64,000 nt of DNA from positions 4,427,129-4,491,128 of the forward strand of contig CM067521.1 in NCBI GenBank assembly GCA_034509495.1, in the 5' to 3' direction. A program made the position numbers and the translations under genes. This DNA is from Acestrorhynchus altus. Lineage: Eukaryota > Chordata > Actinopteri > Characiformes > Acestrorhynchidae. Position 1 is the stretch's first letter. Each line of letters starts with the position of its first letter. The notes beneath the pieces are model-generated. The model made no database searches, had not been told where the DNA came from, and worked only from the letters and a program-made list of their open reading frames with translations. Of this stretch, positions 1-13,500 are shown piece by piece.

Positions 1-135
1 GAAATACTGTAATCAACCCCAAAGTGTGCCAGAAATGTCATATTTAAGAGATGGGAGCACACAAACGTCACGTGAATGCCAGCGCTGTATTTTCCCCCCA
101 AATTACTAAAACACAGGTCTGGTTGTATCTTAGTT

Positions 136-138
<3 letters not shown>

Positions 139-207
<69 letters not shown>

Positions 208-341
208 AGAGCTAAATATGAGTTTTGTTTAATAAGCTATACCAGTGTTGTTCATGCTATTGTTCATACTGCAGGATGTATGTATGTATGTATGTATGTA
301 TGTATGAATGGATGGATGGATGGATGGATGGATGGATGGAT
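139..341. repeat. microsatellites (CA)32, (TGTA)n, (GGAT)n
   Basis: (CA)n at 139-202, then (TGTA)n at 276-306 passing directly into (GGAT)n at 307-341. The histidine/threonine and MYVC-type frames over them are artefacts. Confidence 0.97.
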
Positions 342-379
342 AATATAAATAATATATGAAAAAGTCCAGTAAGAGAGGT

Positions 380-835
380 TTTGCACATTATTATTGCACA
401 TAGTCCAGTTTGTACTGTGGTCAGACTACTGCTCCTTTCCTTCCTGTTACCTGGTACAAATGGATCAGACACAGCAGTGCTACTGGAGTGTTTAAACACT
501 GTGTCCACGCACTGTCCACTCTATTAGACACTCTCTAGTTGCTCCACCTTGTAAACGTAAGGTCAGATGTAGATGCCATGGTCATCCTCAGTGCTCACAG
601 GACGCTGCCCACAGGACACTGCTGGCCAGATATTTCAGTGTCACTGAGGGGTTTAAACAATCCAGCAGCTGTGTCTGATCCACCCGTACCAGTGCAACTC
701 ACATTATAGCTGCCCTGTGGTGGTCCTGTCGGGTCCTGACCATTGAAGGTCAGGGTGAAAGGATGAGAAACAGATGGACACAGTCTGTAATTATAGAACT
801 ACAAAGTGCTCCAGTATGGTCATTTTATACACTTG
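380..835. mobile_element. foldback repeat (family F), copy 1
   Basis: Shares GATCAGACACAGCAGTGCT, GTTTAAACACTGTGTCCAC, AGGACGCTGCCCACAGGAC and GTCCTGACCATTGAAG with the copies at 16.44, 40.27, 44.16 and 48.48 kb. CAGACACAGCAG...TTTAAAC reappears inverted as GTTTAAAC...CTGTGTCTG within the element, so the two halves are mutual inverted repeats: a non-autonomous foldback DNA element. Confidence 0.7.
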
Positions 836-841
836 TAAAGT

Positions 842-2330
842 AAACCGTTTAAGATGTGTTTATGTATTAAATTTTTTTAACGAGTGTTTAAGTGTTAAAA
901 TTTAAGTGTGAAATTTCTCTTCTATCCTGCTGATGGGAGCACTGACTCCAGAGGTTTACAGCTCAGTGAGGGTGGAGGGTGGTCGCTCTGAGGTTGCAGG
1001 TAGTTGGGTGTTGAACTGCATCTCTTGTAATTTATTCTCCTGCAGAGCATCAAATATTTCTTGCGGTGACGATTTTATGCCCACCAATTAAAACGGAGCG
1101 TCGCTGAGGCAGCAGAAGCAGGAGGAGAGACTGATGAGAGGGGGACTCTGGGGGGCTGCTGTTTGCCAAGGCTTGGGGTCACAGCTATAAACTCCTTCTT
1201 CCATAAAGCACAGATGTATTTATATGCATCTGCTGGAGTCAGTGAGAAAGCACTCACATCGCTCAGCCTCGCACAGATCAATCCCACCCGCCCACTCTGG
1301 CGTAGAGTCATCGTTAAGGTGGAGCTCAGGGAGAAAAGAATTATAGGTGCTTTTGATCCAGTATGAATGGCCTGGTTTAAATGGTCTGTAACAAAGAAAT
1401 GAGTCAGCAATGAGAATTTCATTTCTTACACTGTAAAGTTTGAACCTCTACGTGCCTCCACTTTGCTTTTATACCGTAAATCAGAGAGCCGATTTAAAAG
1501 CCTTTAAGAGACTTAAAAGGCTCATACTGGGCTATACTGGTCCATGCGTTTTGTTTGTTTGTTTGTTTGTTTGTTTGTTTGTTTGTTTTTGTAAGTGTAC
1601 CTAAGCACACCACCTTATTGAGGCTGAAAAAAGCAATCAACATGTGACGTGAATGCGAAGTGTAGGTTTTCAGCTATAATTCAGGGTGTTGATAACATAG
1701 GGGCTGTAGAAGGTATAGCAGTTATATACAGCTATGCATGCACATGCCATAACACTACCTCCATCATACCTGACAGATCAGGTGGCAGGTATGCTTTGGT
1801 CTTTTTCCTGTTTAGACCCGTCACAATAACTATTTTTTGGGGACAGAGGATATATTGTCTTGGAAATGGTGGTAATAGCATAATCAGGCAGTTCTGCCCT
1901 CATACAGAACAATGAACTCGATCATTCTGATCATTCTAATGTTCAAACATTATAATATTGAAAGAAATCCTGTATAAATAAAACACAAATCTTGTGAACG
2001 TGTGCGCCATAGTGTGTTTTAAAGGAAAAACTGCCTAAATAGTACGTTGGCTATCTCAGCAAATATTAGAAAACGCTCCCAGCAGAAGTACAGGTGGGAT
2101 GTTTGGAGCCTAAATCACAATGTGAGGGTAAGAACAATGTAACTGATGTGATGAGAAATGCTGCTAAGTATCTAATTTAGTAGCACAGCCCGAATGTTCT
2201 GTATGGAATTGTGCTGTCTTTGGGGAAAACGGCTTATTATTGAGACAGAGCTACACGTTATAATTTAGCTATAATTTAAATGGATTAAGAAGAATGTAAA
2301 TGAATTACAGCCGTTTTTCACAGGCTTGTG
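842..2330. other. no recognised gene
   Basis: Contains a (GTTT)n tract at 1549-1590 and otherwise unremarkable sequence. The 115-codon minus-strand frame at 1075-1422 shows no domain and no splice-consistent extension. Confidence 0.5.
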
Positions 2331-2339
2331 GAGATCTTG

Positions 2340-2700
2340 TGCTGAGCCTTCAGTCGCTCCTTCCCAGCCAACATGCTCATGTGGGGCGCACATGGGTTGA
2401 ATGAGGGTCAGGTGGGTTTGGTCCCAGGTGGGCTTAGCAAATGGGCCCGAATGTTACAACCCAGTTTAATCTCACTGGGTCCCATGTAAGCCCTATGTGC
2501 AGTGTACAACCCAGTTGGGGCCCTTGTTCAACCTTGTTATGGTGGTCATCCATATGTGGTGCTATCATGTAACGAACAACATGGACTTCCTGTTTCCCAG
2601 CTGGTCTCGATATGTAGCGTAAGTGTGCACGCAAGTGCATTATTCAGTCCATTATCCTTTGCAGCACAGACGTGGGGGTTTCGCAGCTTTGGATTACATC
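2340..2700. repeat. interspersed repeat with TGGG(T/C)CCCATGTG motifs
   Basis: CATGCTCATGTGGGGCGCAC, CACTGGGTCCCATGTAAGCC, GTACAACCCAGTTGGGGCCC and CATCCATATGTGG correspond to blocks at 7.43-7.66 kb. Probably a DNA-transposon derivative; no protein signature is left. Confidence 0.45.
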
Positions 2701-3039
2701 TGAGAGGAACATAGAGCTCTGTACACCTCAGAATTAATCCTGCTTCTTCTATCAACAGTCACATCATCAATAAACTCTTTCTTTTCTTCTCAAATTTTGA
2801 TTTAATCTTGGCTTAACGTTCTCAGTGCAGAACTGAGCAGGGACCTTTAGGTTTATTATAAGAACTGTTTGTGAGCCATGTGTCTATTCTGACCTTTCTA
2901 GTGGTTTGTGCCTTGAAGGCATCTCTTGGTTGTAGGCCTTGATAATGAAATGCCTACCTCACATGTTCTAAATGAGTTTTTCTGTCTTCCCTGACCAAGG
3001 AAAGAAATGTACAGTCATCTGCTTTAGTTGAGTTGTTTG

Positions 3040-3280
3040 GAATGGATGGATGTTGGATGTTGTTCCATCCAGTACTTGTGGGATTGGTAGCCAAGTTCGG
3101 GATGAGGTGGGGAGGAGATCGTCCAACATCCCAGTCTCCTGAATCTAGTAGAAAGTCTGTCCTGGACAATAGAGACGGTTAACCCAACAAAATCATGATA
3201 AGCTCTTTTTAATACCCTTGGGTTCAGAAGAAACAGCGAATGAGCAGGTGTCCCAATACTTTTGCCCATGTAGGGTATGA
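3040..3280 (-). mobile_element. interspersed repeat family G, copy 1
   Basis: Reverse strand starts CATGGGCAAAAGTATTGGG, ACACCTGCTCATTCGCTG and continues through AAGTACTGGATGGAAC. Same family as 6.93, 36.17, 49.33 and 54.65 kb. Its ends (ACTATATGGACAAAAGTATT and ACATTTGGACATATAGTGTA) are the inverted termini of a very common fish non-autonomous element. Confidence 0.7.
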
Positions 3281-3484
3281 AGGGTCGTGTTAAAATTGTC
3301 TTATCTCTCATGTTCTGTCTTTCTTTTTCAGCTACAATCCTTGCGCACACACTCGTTCTGTCTGCTTTGGGGGGGTGGGGTGGGGGGATTCATAGCAGCG
3401 CTGCACCTTTGGGGCTAATAATGAACAGAGCAGGACAGAACAGCAGTGCGCCTCATTCTGCATAGTCGTGTGTGAATGTGTATG

Positions 3485-3487
<3 letters not shown>

Positions 3488-3561
<74 letters not shown>

Positions 3562-3692
3562 ACACTCATATCTGCAGTTCCCATGTATTATTAAATACTT
3601 TACACCAACACTTTTGCTGCTGGAGACCCTCGACTCTGCAGTTTCAGTTTCATGTTTTCTAATAATCACAGCGCTGTGGGTACAACCGCTTA

Positions 3693-3731
<39 letters not shown>
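3488..3731. repeat. microsatellites (GA)n and (CA)n
   Basis: (GA)n at 3488-3557 with one C interruption, and (CA)n at 3694-3731. Confidence 0.97.
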
Positions 3732-3734
<3 letters not shown>

Positions 3735-3892
3735 CACCGTACAGGGCTCTCATATGGAAAGGGGATATATGGGAATAGATTGTGTAGGACCGTCACTGTG
3801 TTCACTGTTGGATACAATAAATGTCAAGTAACAGACAACAAAACTCATAGAATAGCCATTAAGGATGTCTCAGTCCGATCTGAGCCCCTAAC

Positions 3893-4086
3893 CTTTCCAA
3901 CAGGGGTGTCAAACCGGGTCAGAACCGGGCCGGTGTGGCTGCAGGTTTAAATCCTAAACAATCAGTAGCAACAGCTGATTCCACTCAATCGATCAGACAA
4001 TCTTCTAACAACTGATCACATGATCGGAATGAAAACCTGCAGCCACGCCGGCCCATTTCTGACCCGGTTTGACACCCCTGCTTTAG
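3893..4086. mobile_element. palindromic MITE, ~190 bp
   Basis: The arms AGGGGTGTCAAACCGGGTCA...GTGGCTGCAGGTTT and AAACCTGCAGCCAC...TGACCCGGTTTGACACCCCT are inverted copies of about 48 bp around a 95-bp loop. There is no coding potential. Confidence 0.85.
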
Positions 4087-4300
4087 AACCTTAGGCTAGT
4101 TATGTTGGATGTTTTCATAGTTTGACATAATTTTATTCCCCAAGTATTTATAGGAGACAATCACACGTACTAGATACTGTTTTAGTTATTCTAAGCTACC
4201 CAAAATTGTCTTTATTTGAGATGTGAAATGAAGAGAATTCTAATATTTGTATGAATTTGATCAGGTTTTGATTAAAATAAAAACATCTTTTCCTGTAAAC
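4080..4300 (+). repeat. interspersed repeat family K, 5' fragment
   Basis: TTGGATGTTTTCATAGTTTG, TATTTATAGGAGACA and TATTTGAGATGTG match 26.50-26.73 kb. It directly abuts the palindromic MITE at 3893-4086. Confidence 0.5.
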
Positions 4301-4900
4301 TGGGATTCCTGCCACTGCTGGTAGACGGGTATGAACATACGCTTCCATATTCCTGCAAATTCAGCTCCTTCGTTCACACTTTGGTCTTCTGCTCAAATGA
4401 AACATTCACTGCACTGTACCACCTCTTTTCAATCTGTGAATCCCGCTACACACCCTGCAGGTATTTAAAGCTCAATGCGGTGCCATCTGTAGGCGTCTGA
4501 AGGTACTACCACCTTAAACACACAAGGTGGCATTTATTTTTCTGTTACGCTGATATATACAGTATATACTTACATACAGTTTATATAATTAATATGATGA
4601 GATTTTCTTGATTCATTTATTTATTGTAGAAACAACGTCTAATATGTTTAATATGTTTAATGTATAAAAATTTTCAATCCAGACTGACTCCCTGACCTTT
4701 CAGCTCCACTTATTAGTGAGTGTGTGTGTCTGTGTGTGTGTGGGGGGGGCACTGAAGAACGCTGGAGAAACAGTGTTCTATAGCTTGTCCTAAGAACTGC
4801 AGTCTTTAATACTGTAGTTAAAACTACAGTCGGATCTGGATTGAGATCCATTTATATATGGCTGCAATGGCCGTGATACCGATACATTGATCGGGATTAG
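4300..4900. other. no recognised gene
   Basis: Ordinary AT-leaning sequence between the family K fragment and family H repeat. It holds a short (TG)n/(G)8 run at 4721-4749 only. Confidence 0.45.
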
Positions 4901-4904
4901 AACC

Positions 4905-5460
4905 TCACTAAAATCAAATCAAAATTTACTTTTATAGCGCTCTTCACAACTGAAGTTGTCACAGAGCAGCTTCACAGAAATAAAATTAATAAATAAATAA
5001 ATAAAAAAAAGGTTGAAACAGGAACAAAGTATAAATGACAGATCCCCTGAGCAAGCCACATGGCGACAGTGGCCAGGAAAATCTCCCTCAGCTGGAGGAA
5101 GAAACCTTGGGAGGAACCAGGCTCACAAGGGGAGGACCCATCCTCCTCTGGTCAAACTACTTATACACAGTTAGGGGACACTGGACCCCCACACCTCTGT
5201 TCTATTACTTGGGTACTGAAGTAATGGTAGTTCTCTGGTGGACATAATATTAACAGTAGATTTCTACAGTTGGTGATGGTGGGTGAGCAGCTAGTCCATG
5301 GCAGGGTGGGAAACTAGTCCAGGTCCAGTTGGTGGAAGGTGGAGAGCCAATGTATGAGGGGAGCTTGGAGTCCTTCTCAGATGGGGCAGAAGAGCTTGAG
5401 GTTAGTCAGGTTAATCAGTTCTGGCTGGTTAACCCGGAAAAGATACAGGGAAGAATTAGT
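4905..5460 (+). mobile_element. interspersed repeat family H, copy 1
   Basis: Starts AAATCAAATCAAAATTTACT, TATAGCGCTCTTCACAACTG; contains CCTTGGGAGGAACCAGGCTC. About 80-90% alike by eye to 55560-56005. It is a widespread fish repeat of retroelement type; no coding capacity is seen. Confidence 0.7.
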
Positions 5461-5744
5461 TTGAAATTTAAAAAGAGATTGTAAACATTACCAGAGTGTG
5501 GCGCGTGACTCCGGCAGATCTGACTCTGTTTATTCTGTTTATTTGCGTATTATAACAGAAATATTTCAGACAGGGTGAATATTATTATCAGAACTGGCTT
5601 TTTTATTGAGCACAAACCAGAGTTTAACTTTGTAACGATGAAAGCTTGTTAAATCAAGTCACAGCTGAGGGTTATGTCCCAATTTATACACAATATAAAA
5701 GTCTCAGGAAGCTTTTGTTTGAGCTGTCACTTGAGAAAGCATCG

Positions 5745-6435
5745 TGCAAAAAAAATAAATAAATAAAAAAATTCAAAGACCCTGTAAAGAAAACCAGTCA
5801 GAGATGTGTTTAAAAACCCCAGAACAACTTCCAAGACACTATTGAATGACTGTTGTCTCAAAAAAGACCTGCACAGGAATGAATTGTGAGGTTGCAGACC
5901 AAGAAAAAACCCACTTCCTCAGAAAAGACACCTTCAAACCAGACTGAAGTAAGCTGAGGACAACCTGGAGAAAGATTTTGCTGACATACTGGAAGCACAT
6001 CCTTTGGTCAGATGAGACAAAACTAGAGCTCTTTGTCTGTAGAGACGTTGGGTATGTTTGGAGGGACGCAGTGATTTCAGATGATCTGATGTGTTTCTGT
6101 CAAAGCAGCCATGTGGGATTTCACTGTGTTGGTGTGACTCTCCCCTTTGTTTTTCTTTTGGATTCTTTTCTCACTTTCATCCTCAACATAGATCAGGGAC
6201 TCTTTCCTGGTCATGATATTTCTTGTGGAGGAAGAACGCCGTCCCAACAGTGAAACACGGGGGTGGGAGTACTATGCTGTGGGGAGGCTTCAGTGCATGT
6301 GGACCTGGGAATCTCATCAAGGTGGAAGGAATCATGAAACCTTCAGCAGTCAGCAGCAAAACTTGGTGTGGGCCGTCGCTTTGTCTTCCAACGTGTCCCA
6401 AAACATCCACTGCTCCTGATTCTGACACTCAGAGC
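5745..6435 (+). pseudogene. Tc1-like transposase remnant (family A)
   Basis: The pieces are KHILWSDETKLELFVCRDVG (about 5990-6050), with the first catalytic Asp in WSDE, and after a ~150-bp foreign segment (6065-6215) TVKHGGGSTMLWGGFSACGP, GNLIKVEGIMK. The second Asp (QQDND) and third acidic residue are deleted. It is a non-functional Tc1/mariner copy. Confidence 0.8.
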
Positions 6436-6929
6436 GTATGAACATGGTCAAAGAATGACCGTTTCACATTCTGATACATTTGCCAAACTATTGCTTTAAA
6501 TATCCATGTAAATATCTAAAGCAGTGTGAAAAATTCTGCCCGCCTACAGATATTTGGTGTTGTTTGGACCGGAGAACCACGTCAGACTTCTCTCAGTGCT
6601 GTCCGCTCTCTAAACCTGTACTGATCCAGCAGAGCGAGGGCAGCCTTCCAGTACGCTGACATTACACAATACAAACACTTCACACCAACCAGCTACTTTG
6701 GCTGATCAGCACGGACCTCGTCTGGTAAAAACAGCCATTCCGAACATCACAGGCTTTCACTTCTTTCCTCTCCGGAGATTCAGTCTGGCACGCTGTTTGT
6801 GCCAATCCTGATCCACCGAGTGGCCAATCCAGGCTTCGCCAAGCCTAGCGGCTCTAAAACCCGACTGCTCTGTTTGTGAAGGAGGCTTTTACTCAGATCC
6901 CTGTGGTCTGAAACCTGCCAGATGCATTT

Positions 6930-7355
6930 GAAAATACTATATGGACTAAAGTACCGGGACACCTGCTCATTCACTGTTCTGAAATCAAAGGTATTATAAA
7001 GAGCTTTTGTTGGACTGTCTCTACTGTTTCTGCTATATTCAGGAGCATGGCTGTGGGGATTTGATTGCATTCAGTGACATTTGCAAGAATAAATCACCAC
7101 CCCATCTCATTCCCGGCTCCCCAGCTCATCCCAGAAGTACTGGATGGAGCTCCATCATTCCAAAGAACACAGTTCCACTGCTCCGCAGCACAATGCTGGG
7201 GGGCTTTATACCCCTTATCAGATTAGACTGCTCCAGATTGTCCTATTCCAGTGACAGTATTTCTCTACAGAGACCAGCAACACTGTGGGATGTGTCTGAA
7301 GTAGCTGAATGCATTCATTAGAAGGGGCATCCACAAACATTTGGACATATAGTGT
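6930..7355 (+). mobile_element. interspersed repeat family G, copy 2 (complete)
   Basis: It begins ATATGGACTAAAGTACCGGG, contains GATTTGATTGCATTCAGTGA and GGGGGGCTTTATACCCCTTA, and ends CAAACATTTGGACATATAGT. Both ends are present and inverted. Confidence 0.75.
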
Positions 7356-7429
7356 ACTGGACAGTTCGGTTGTGTCAGCCCACCACTAAATATGCAGTTG
7401 TTGTAAATATGTGTTGTTACTGGGACACA

Positions 7430-7665
7430 GTTTGGCTTCAGAAATTGTGCCCAATCATTACAGCCCACCTTTATCTCACTTGGGTCCGATTCAAGCCCCA
7501 TGAGCATTGTACAACCCAGATGGGGTCCATGTTAACCCCTCCTGATCTCATTAGGGACCCTGGTGGGCCTCCATATGTGGGGCCAATATGGACTAAACGT
7601 TCTAGTTCCCAGTTAGGCTACCCATACAGGCCCCACATGGACATGTTAGCTGGGTATGTGAGTGC
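7430..7665. repeat. second copy of the TGGGCCCCATGTG-type repeat
   Basis: CACTTGGGTCCGATTCAAGC, GTACAACCCAGATGGGGTCC and CTCCATATGTGGGGCC parallel the order at 2.34-2.70 kb. It follows directly on the family G element. Confidence 0.45.
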
Positions 7666-7838
7666 TGCTCTTACTCTACCTTTTTAGTGAGTGTGAAGAT
7701 GAAGAGGGAGGCGGTGATGTATTGTGGCAGAGCTGGCGGTGGGTTCGAGCACGACTTCACTCTGCTGTCAGTCGGAGAACAGCATGTCTCGCACACAATG
7801 TGAACAGGCTGATTAGTGCAGGCTGAGGGATTACTCAC

Positions 7839-7840
<2 letters not shown>

Positions 7841-7890
<50 letters not shown>
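7841..7890. repeat. microsatellite (GA)25
   Basis: Uninterrupted GA dinucleotides. Confidence 0.97.
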
Positions 7891-7892
<2 letters not shown>

Positions 7893-8479
7893 GAGCAGTG
7901 GCATTAAGCACCCTAAACTTGAGAAGCTCAGTTTAGTCACAGATTTTAAGGAAACTGACGAGGCTTCAGTATTTCAGCATATTAGAATTTATAGTTCTGA
8001 AAAGGTCAGGGAGGACGAGAGGGATAGAAAAAACATCAGAAAGGCTGTAATTACTGTACAAACCTCAGAATCAGAGCCAAGGTTTACATGGGAGGGAAGG
8101 TAATTATTGGGATTCAGGGTTAAAAGAACATTCAGGATGGAGAACGTCGGAAACCTCAGAAGACTGTTGGCGAGATCTGATGAGCTTCATTAGGCCACGC
8201 CTGCGCTGGGAGGCAGTAAAGTGTTCTGAGGAGAAGTGTGGGGTCAGCTCAGGAAAACTCAATAAATTCAATAGATCAGTAAAGCAGAAAGGCCTGATAG
8301 AGTTACAGTGACAGGCTGAGAGCAGACGAGCTGCATCACCTTCTCTGATTCGATCTGTTCTTATCTTGGGCAAGAAGCTGAGGTGGAAAGTGAAAATATC
8401 ATAAATGTATTTTGATGTGTCACTATATCTTTACCACTGTGTGTGGTGAGATGGCTGTGTGGATATTATAAGTCGTTTT

Positions 8480-8480
<1 letters not shown>

Positions 8481-8559
<79 letters not shown>

Positions 8560-8656
8560 GTTATTATTGTTGTTATTGTTGTTGTTGTTTTTTTATTGTT
8601 ATTATTCAATGTTTGTACTTGATTTGATTTTAATTTTTAATTTTGTATTAATTGTA

Positions 8657-8702
<46 letters not shown>

Positions 8703-8708
8703 CATCAT
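8481..8708. repeat. microsatellite (ATT)n, two blocks
   Basis: (ATT)n at 8481-8590 with GTT variants and again at 8658-8708, separated by a T-rich spacer. The poly-leucine frame across it is not a gene. Confidence 0.97.
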
Positions 8709-9059
8709 CCCTGTTTACTGTAAATGTGTGGTTACATTTAAAATGAGGACCACCCTCCATGTATTCTTAAAAGAAAATGAAGGTTGGCTGACTGTTTGAT
8801 TAAATATATTCGGTACCTCAGGGTTCAGTCCTCGGGACATTTCTTTTCATATTTTTCAACAGCTGTATTGCTGGAGGGCTGGTGTTCCGTCCATTTTGGA
8901 TATTTTCCAATTCACACACACACCTAACCAAACAAATAGGTAATTAGAAAATGAGTGGAATCAGCTGTGTTTCAGCAGGAAAATCACCAAAATACACTGA
9001 GCATTGGTCCTCGAATACTATGTCTGAAGAGTCCAGTGTAGGCTGGAGGTTCCTAATCA

Positions 9060-9355
9060 TTCTCAATGCTTAGTATAAAGAAGGGGTTTTGGAGATCTGA
9101 ATAACATTGATGTGGAAAAGGTTAATTCAGGACAATATTAATATCACCAAAATATTTATGACAATAAAGTATTTATGAGACACTCACACATGTCAGATAT
9201 TGTTATTTTCAAGAGATCCTAAGCTACTCAGTCTTCAATTGAGATGTAAAGATGAACAGAATTTAAATATTTGTGTGAATTTGATAAAAATGTACAGTTT
9301 TTTTGATAAAAAAAAATACTTTTGCCTTGGAAATTGATCATCCAGTGTTTTTGAG

Positions 9356-9413
<58 letters not shown>

Positions 9414-9565
9414 ATTTTTATCAGGTCTTTGTTTCAGAAACACTGTGTGAGCAAAGAAAAAAAGCAAACACGATATGTTATAATATGCTGTAGGTTATTC
9501 TGATCCTGAGCTATGAAGCCTAGAAAACAGCATATAACTGCCTGCAAAGTGCAGATCTCGGGTTA
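9060..9565 (+). repeat. interspersed repeat family K, copy 1
   Basis: TTGAGATGTAAAGATGAACA, GAATTTAAATATTTG and GTTATTCTGATCCTGAGCTA also occur, in the same order, at 26.50-27.31 kb. Earlier pieces recur at 4.08-4.30 kb. A (AAT)n tract interrupts this copy. Confidence 0.55.
9357..9411. repeat. microsatellite (AAT)18
   Basis: Uninterrupted AAT units inside a family K repeat. Confidence 0.97.
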
Positions 9566-9569
9566 ATGA

Positions 9570-10575
9570 AGGTTGTACTGAAACGTGTTTATACTGACCC
9601 ACGAGTCCCACAGCAACGTGGAGCTGTAATGAGGAGAATCGTGGAAGACACATTTCGTTGCATCATTAAATATGTGTAACGTTGTGTTCTAATGATGACA
9701 TTTTTCCTGCAAAGGACCACTGAGTACTACTTTTACTACTATCTTGACTTTAAAACCAGAGGAAATCAATGGACAGTGATCAGCTGGGGAGTGAATGACC
9801 TTAGCTATAGGTGGACTCGCATTAGTATTGATTCTCAGGCCCCATTAAGCTGTAGCGCCCCTTTGGGACAGTCTGGCCAGTACTGTTAAATTGAATAAGC
9901 TACTAATGAATCCCCTAACAGCACAGACATCACCAAGAAACGTCAAAACCAACAGTCATCTGTCACCATTTGATGTTATCACCAACAGTTTTATGGTCCT
10001 GAATTTTGATCCCTGTTTGACATGGTACTAGGTGGCCAACAAACCATTGTTATTGTGACTTATGGAGCCATTCGATCAAAAATACAGCTAATGAACTTCC
10101 AATTAATATTATATTTACTGTCATTTATTGTAATCAAACAATCAACTTGATTAAGGGTCAATCCGTGGTGGTATGTCACCAACCACCAAACATCCATACC
10201 GTTATCAACACAACCTTACAGCTAAATTTCCACGAGCTTTGGCTGCTCTATATCTCCCTTGTTCGGGGGTTATTCTTATCTTAGATTGTCTTTCCCTTTG
10301 CACCTAAACCAAGAACAAATCCAATAACATGCCAGTTCTAATGGCCCAAAGCCCAGAACCCTACGAACTGGTCTAGGATGAGTCAGGGGCTTGAGCCTGT
10401 TCTGTAACTCAGCAGGACGCTGGCAGAGAAGCAGAGGCAGAAGCTAAATAATGAGCTGAGGGCAGTGGAGAGGTGTTCAAGCAAGCAGAACAGCATGTCA
10501 TCTCAGTGTGGAAGAGGCTGTGGATGGAGCCACTGCTGTTTCTCTGCATCTATCAACTGATCTATATCACCTCTG
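9570..10575. other. no recognised gene
   Basis: No coding signature, transposon protein or tandem repeat recognised up to the start of the minisatellite. Confidence 0.45.
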
Positions 10576-13500
10576 CACAATACAGCTCATTATTAATACT
10601 GTTCACTACACTCAGAACTACTGTACCACACAATACTGCTCATTATTAATACTGTTCACTACACTCAGAACTACTGTACCGCACAATACGGCTCATTATT
10701 CATACTGTTCACTATACTCAGAACGACTGTACCGCACAATACAGCTCATTATTCATACTGTTCACTACACTCAGAACTACTGTACCGCACAATACTGCTC
10801 ATTATTAATACTGTTCACTACACTCAGAACTACTGTACCACACAATACTGCTCATTATTAATACTGTTCACTACACTCAGAACTACTGTACCGCACAATA
10901 CGGCTCATTATTCATACTGTTCACTATACTCAGAACGACTGTACCGCACAATACAGCTCATTATTCATACTGTTCACTACACTCAGAACTACTGTACCGC
11001 ACAATACTGCTCATTATTAATACTGTTCACTACACTCAGAACTACTGTACCACACAATACTGCTCATTATTAATACTGTTCACTACACTCAGAACTACTG
11101 TACCGCACAATACGGCTCATTATTCATACTGTTCACTATACTCAGAACGACTGTACCGCACAATACAGCTCATTATTCATACTGTTCACTACACTCAGAA
11201 CTACTGTACCGCACAATACTGCTCATTATTAATACTGTTCACTACACTCAGAACTACTGTACCACACAATACTGCTCATTATTAATACTGTTCACTATAC
11301 TCAGAACTACTATACCGCACAATACGGCTCATTATTCATACTGTTCACTACACTCAGAACTACTGTACCGCATAATACAGCTCATTATTAATACTGTTCA
11401 CTACACTCAGAACTACTGTACCGCAAAATACAGCTCATTATTAATACTGTTCACTACACTCAGAACTACTGTACCGCAAAATACTGCTCATTATTAATAC
11501 TGTTCACTACACTCAGAACTACTGTACCGCACAATACTGCTCATTATTCATACTGTTCACTACACTCATAACTACTGTACCACACAATACTGCTCATTAT
11601 TAATACTGTTCACTACACTCAGAACTACTGTACCGCACAATACGGCTCATTATTCATACTGTTCACTACACTCATAACTACTGTACCACACAATACTGCT
11701 CATTATTAATACTGTTCACTACACTCAGAACTACTGTACCGCACAATACTGCTCATTATTCATACTATTCACTACACTCATAACTACTGTACCACACAAT
11801 ACTGCTCATTATTTATACTGTTCATTACACTCAGAACTACTGTACCGCACAATACTGCTCATTATTAATACTGTTCACTATACTCAGAACTACTGTACCG
11901 CACAATACTGCTCATTATTCATACTGTTCACTACACTCAGAACTACTGTACCACACAATACTGCTCATTATTCATACTGTTCACTACACTCATAACTACT
12001 GTACCACACAATACTGCTCATTATTAATACTGTTCACTACACTCAGAACTACTGTACCGCACAATACTGCTCATTATTTATACTGTTCACTATACTCAGA
12101 GCTACTGTACTGCACAATACGGCTCATTATTGATACTGTTCACTACACTCAGAACTACTGTACCGCACAACGCGGCTCATTATTAATACTGTTCACTATA
12201 CTCATAACTACTGTACCGCACAATACGGCTCATTATTCATACTGTTCACTACACTCATAACTACTGTACCACACAATACTGCTCATAATACCGTTCACTA
12301 CACTCACAACTACTGTACCAAGCATTACCACTGCTCATTAATACTGTTCACTATATTCATACTACTGACCACAATACTGCTCATTAATACTGTTCACTAT
12401 ACTCAGAACTACTGTACCAATACAACACTGCTCATAATACTGTTCACTATACTCAGAACTACTGTATCTCACAATACTGCTCATTAATACTGTTCACCAT
12501 AATTAGTACTACTGTGGTCTCACAATACTGCTCATTAATACTGTTCACTATACTCAGAACTACTGTACCACACAACACTGCTCATTAATACTGTTCAATT
12601 ATACTCAGAACCACTGTACCACACACAATTGCTCATTAATACTCGTTCAATTATACCAGAACTACTGTACCACATTACTGCTCATTAATACCGTTCACTA
12701 TACTCAGAACTACTGGGTACCACACAATACTGCTCATTAATACTGTTCACTATACTCATAACTACTGTACCACCACAATAATACTGCTCATTAATACTGT
12801 TCACTATACTCATAACTACTGTACCACACAATACTGCTCATTAATACTGTTCACTATACTCAGAACTACTGTATCTCACAATACTGCTTATTAATACTGT
12901 TCATCATACTCAGAACTACTGTATCTCAATACTGCTCATTAATACTGTTCACTATACTCAGAACTACTGTACCACACAATACTGCTCATTAATACTGTTC
13001 ACTATACTCATAACTACTGTACTGCACAATACGGCTCATTATTAATACTGTTCACTACACTCATAACTACTGTACCGCACAATACTGCTCATTATTAATA
13101 ATTGTTCACTACACTCACAACTACTGTACCGCTAATAATACTGCTCATTAATAATGTTCACTATATTCAGTACTACTGTATCTCACAATACTGCTCATTA
13201 ATACTGTTCACTATACTCAGAACTACTGTACCACACAACACTGCTCATTAATACTGTTCACTATACCAGAACTACTATCTCTCACAATACTGCCTATTCA
13301 AGTTCACTATACTCAGTACTACTGTATCTCACAATACTGCTCATTAATACTGTTCACTATACTCAGAACTATCATACCACACAATACTGCTCATTAATAC
13401 TGTTCACTATACTCAGAACTACTGTACCACACAATACTGCTCATTAATACTGTTCACTATACTCAGAACTACTGTACCGCACAATACTGCTCATTAATAC

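Noticed and set aside
76..348. Open frames over (CA)n, (GA)n, (CT)n, (ATT)n and (GT)n tracts, here and throughout
   Set aside because: They encode only HTHT, ERER, SLSL, LLLL or CVCV runs, arise automatically from dinucleotide or trinucleotide repeats and have no splice support.
1075..1422. 115-codon minus-strand frame as a gene
   Set aside because: No domain, no conserved-looking segment, no plausible exon partners.
10508..10861. 117-codon open frame over the minisatellite
   Set aside because: The 53-bp unit is not a multiple of three, so the frame rotates through all phases and stays open only because the unit lacks stops in them; no domain, no start context.
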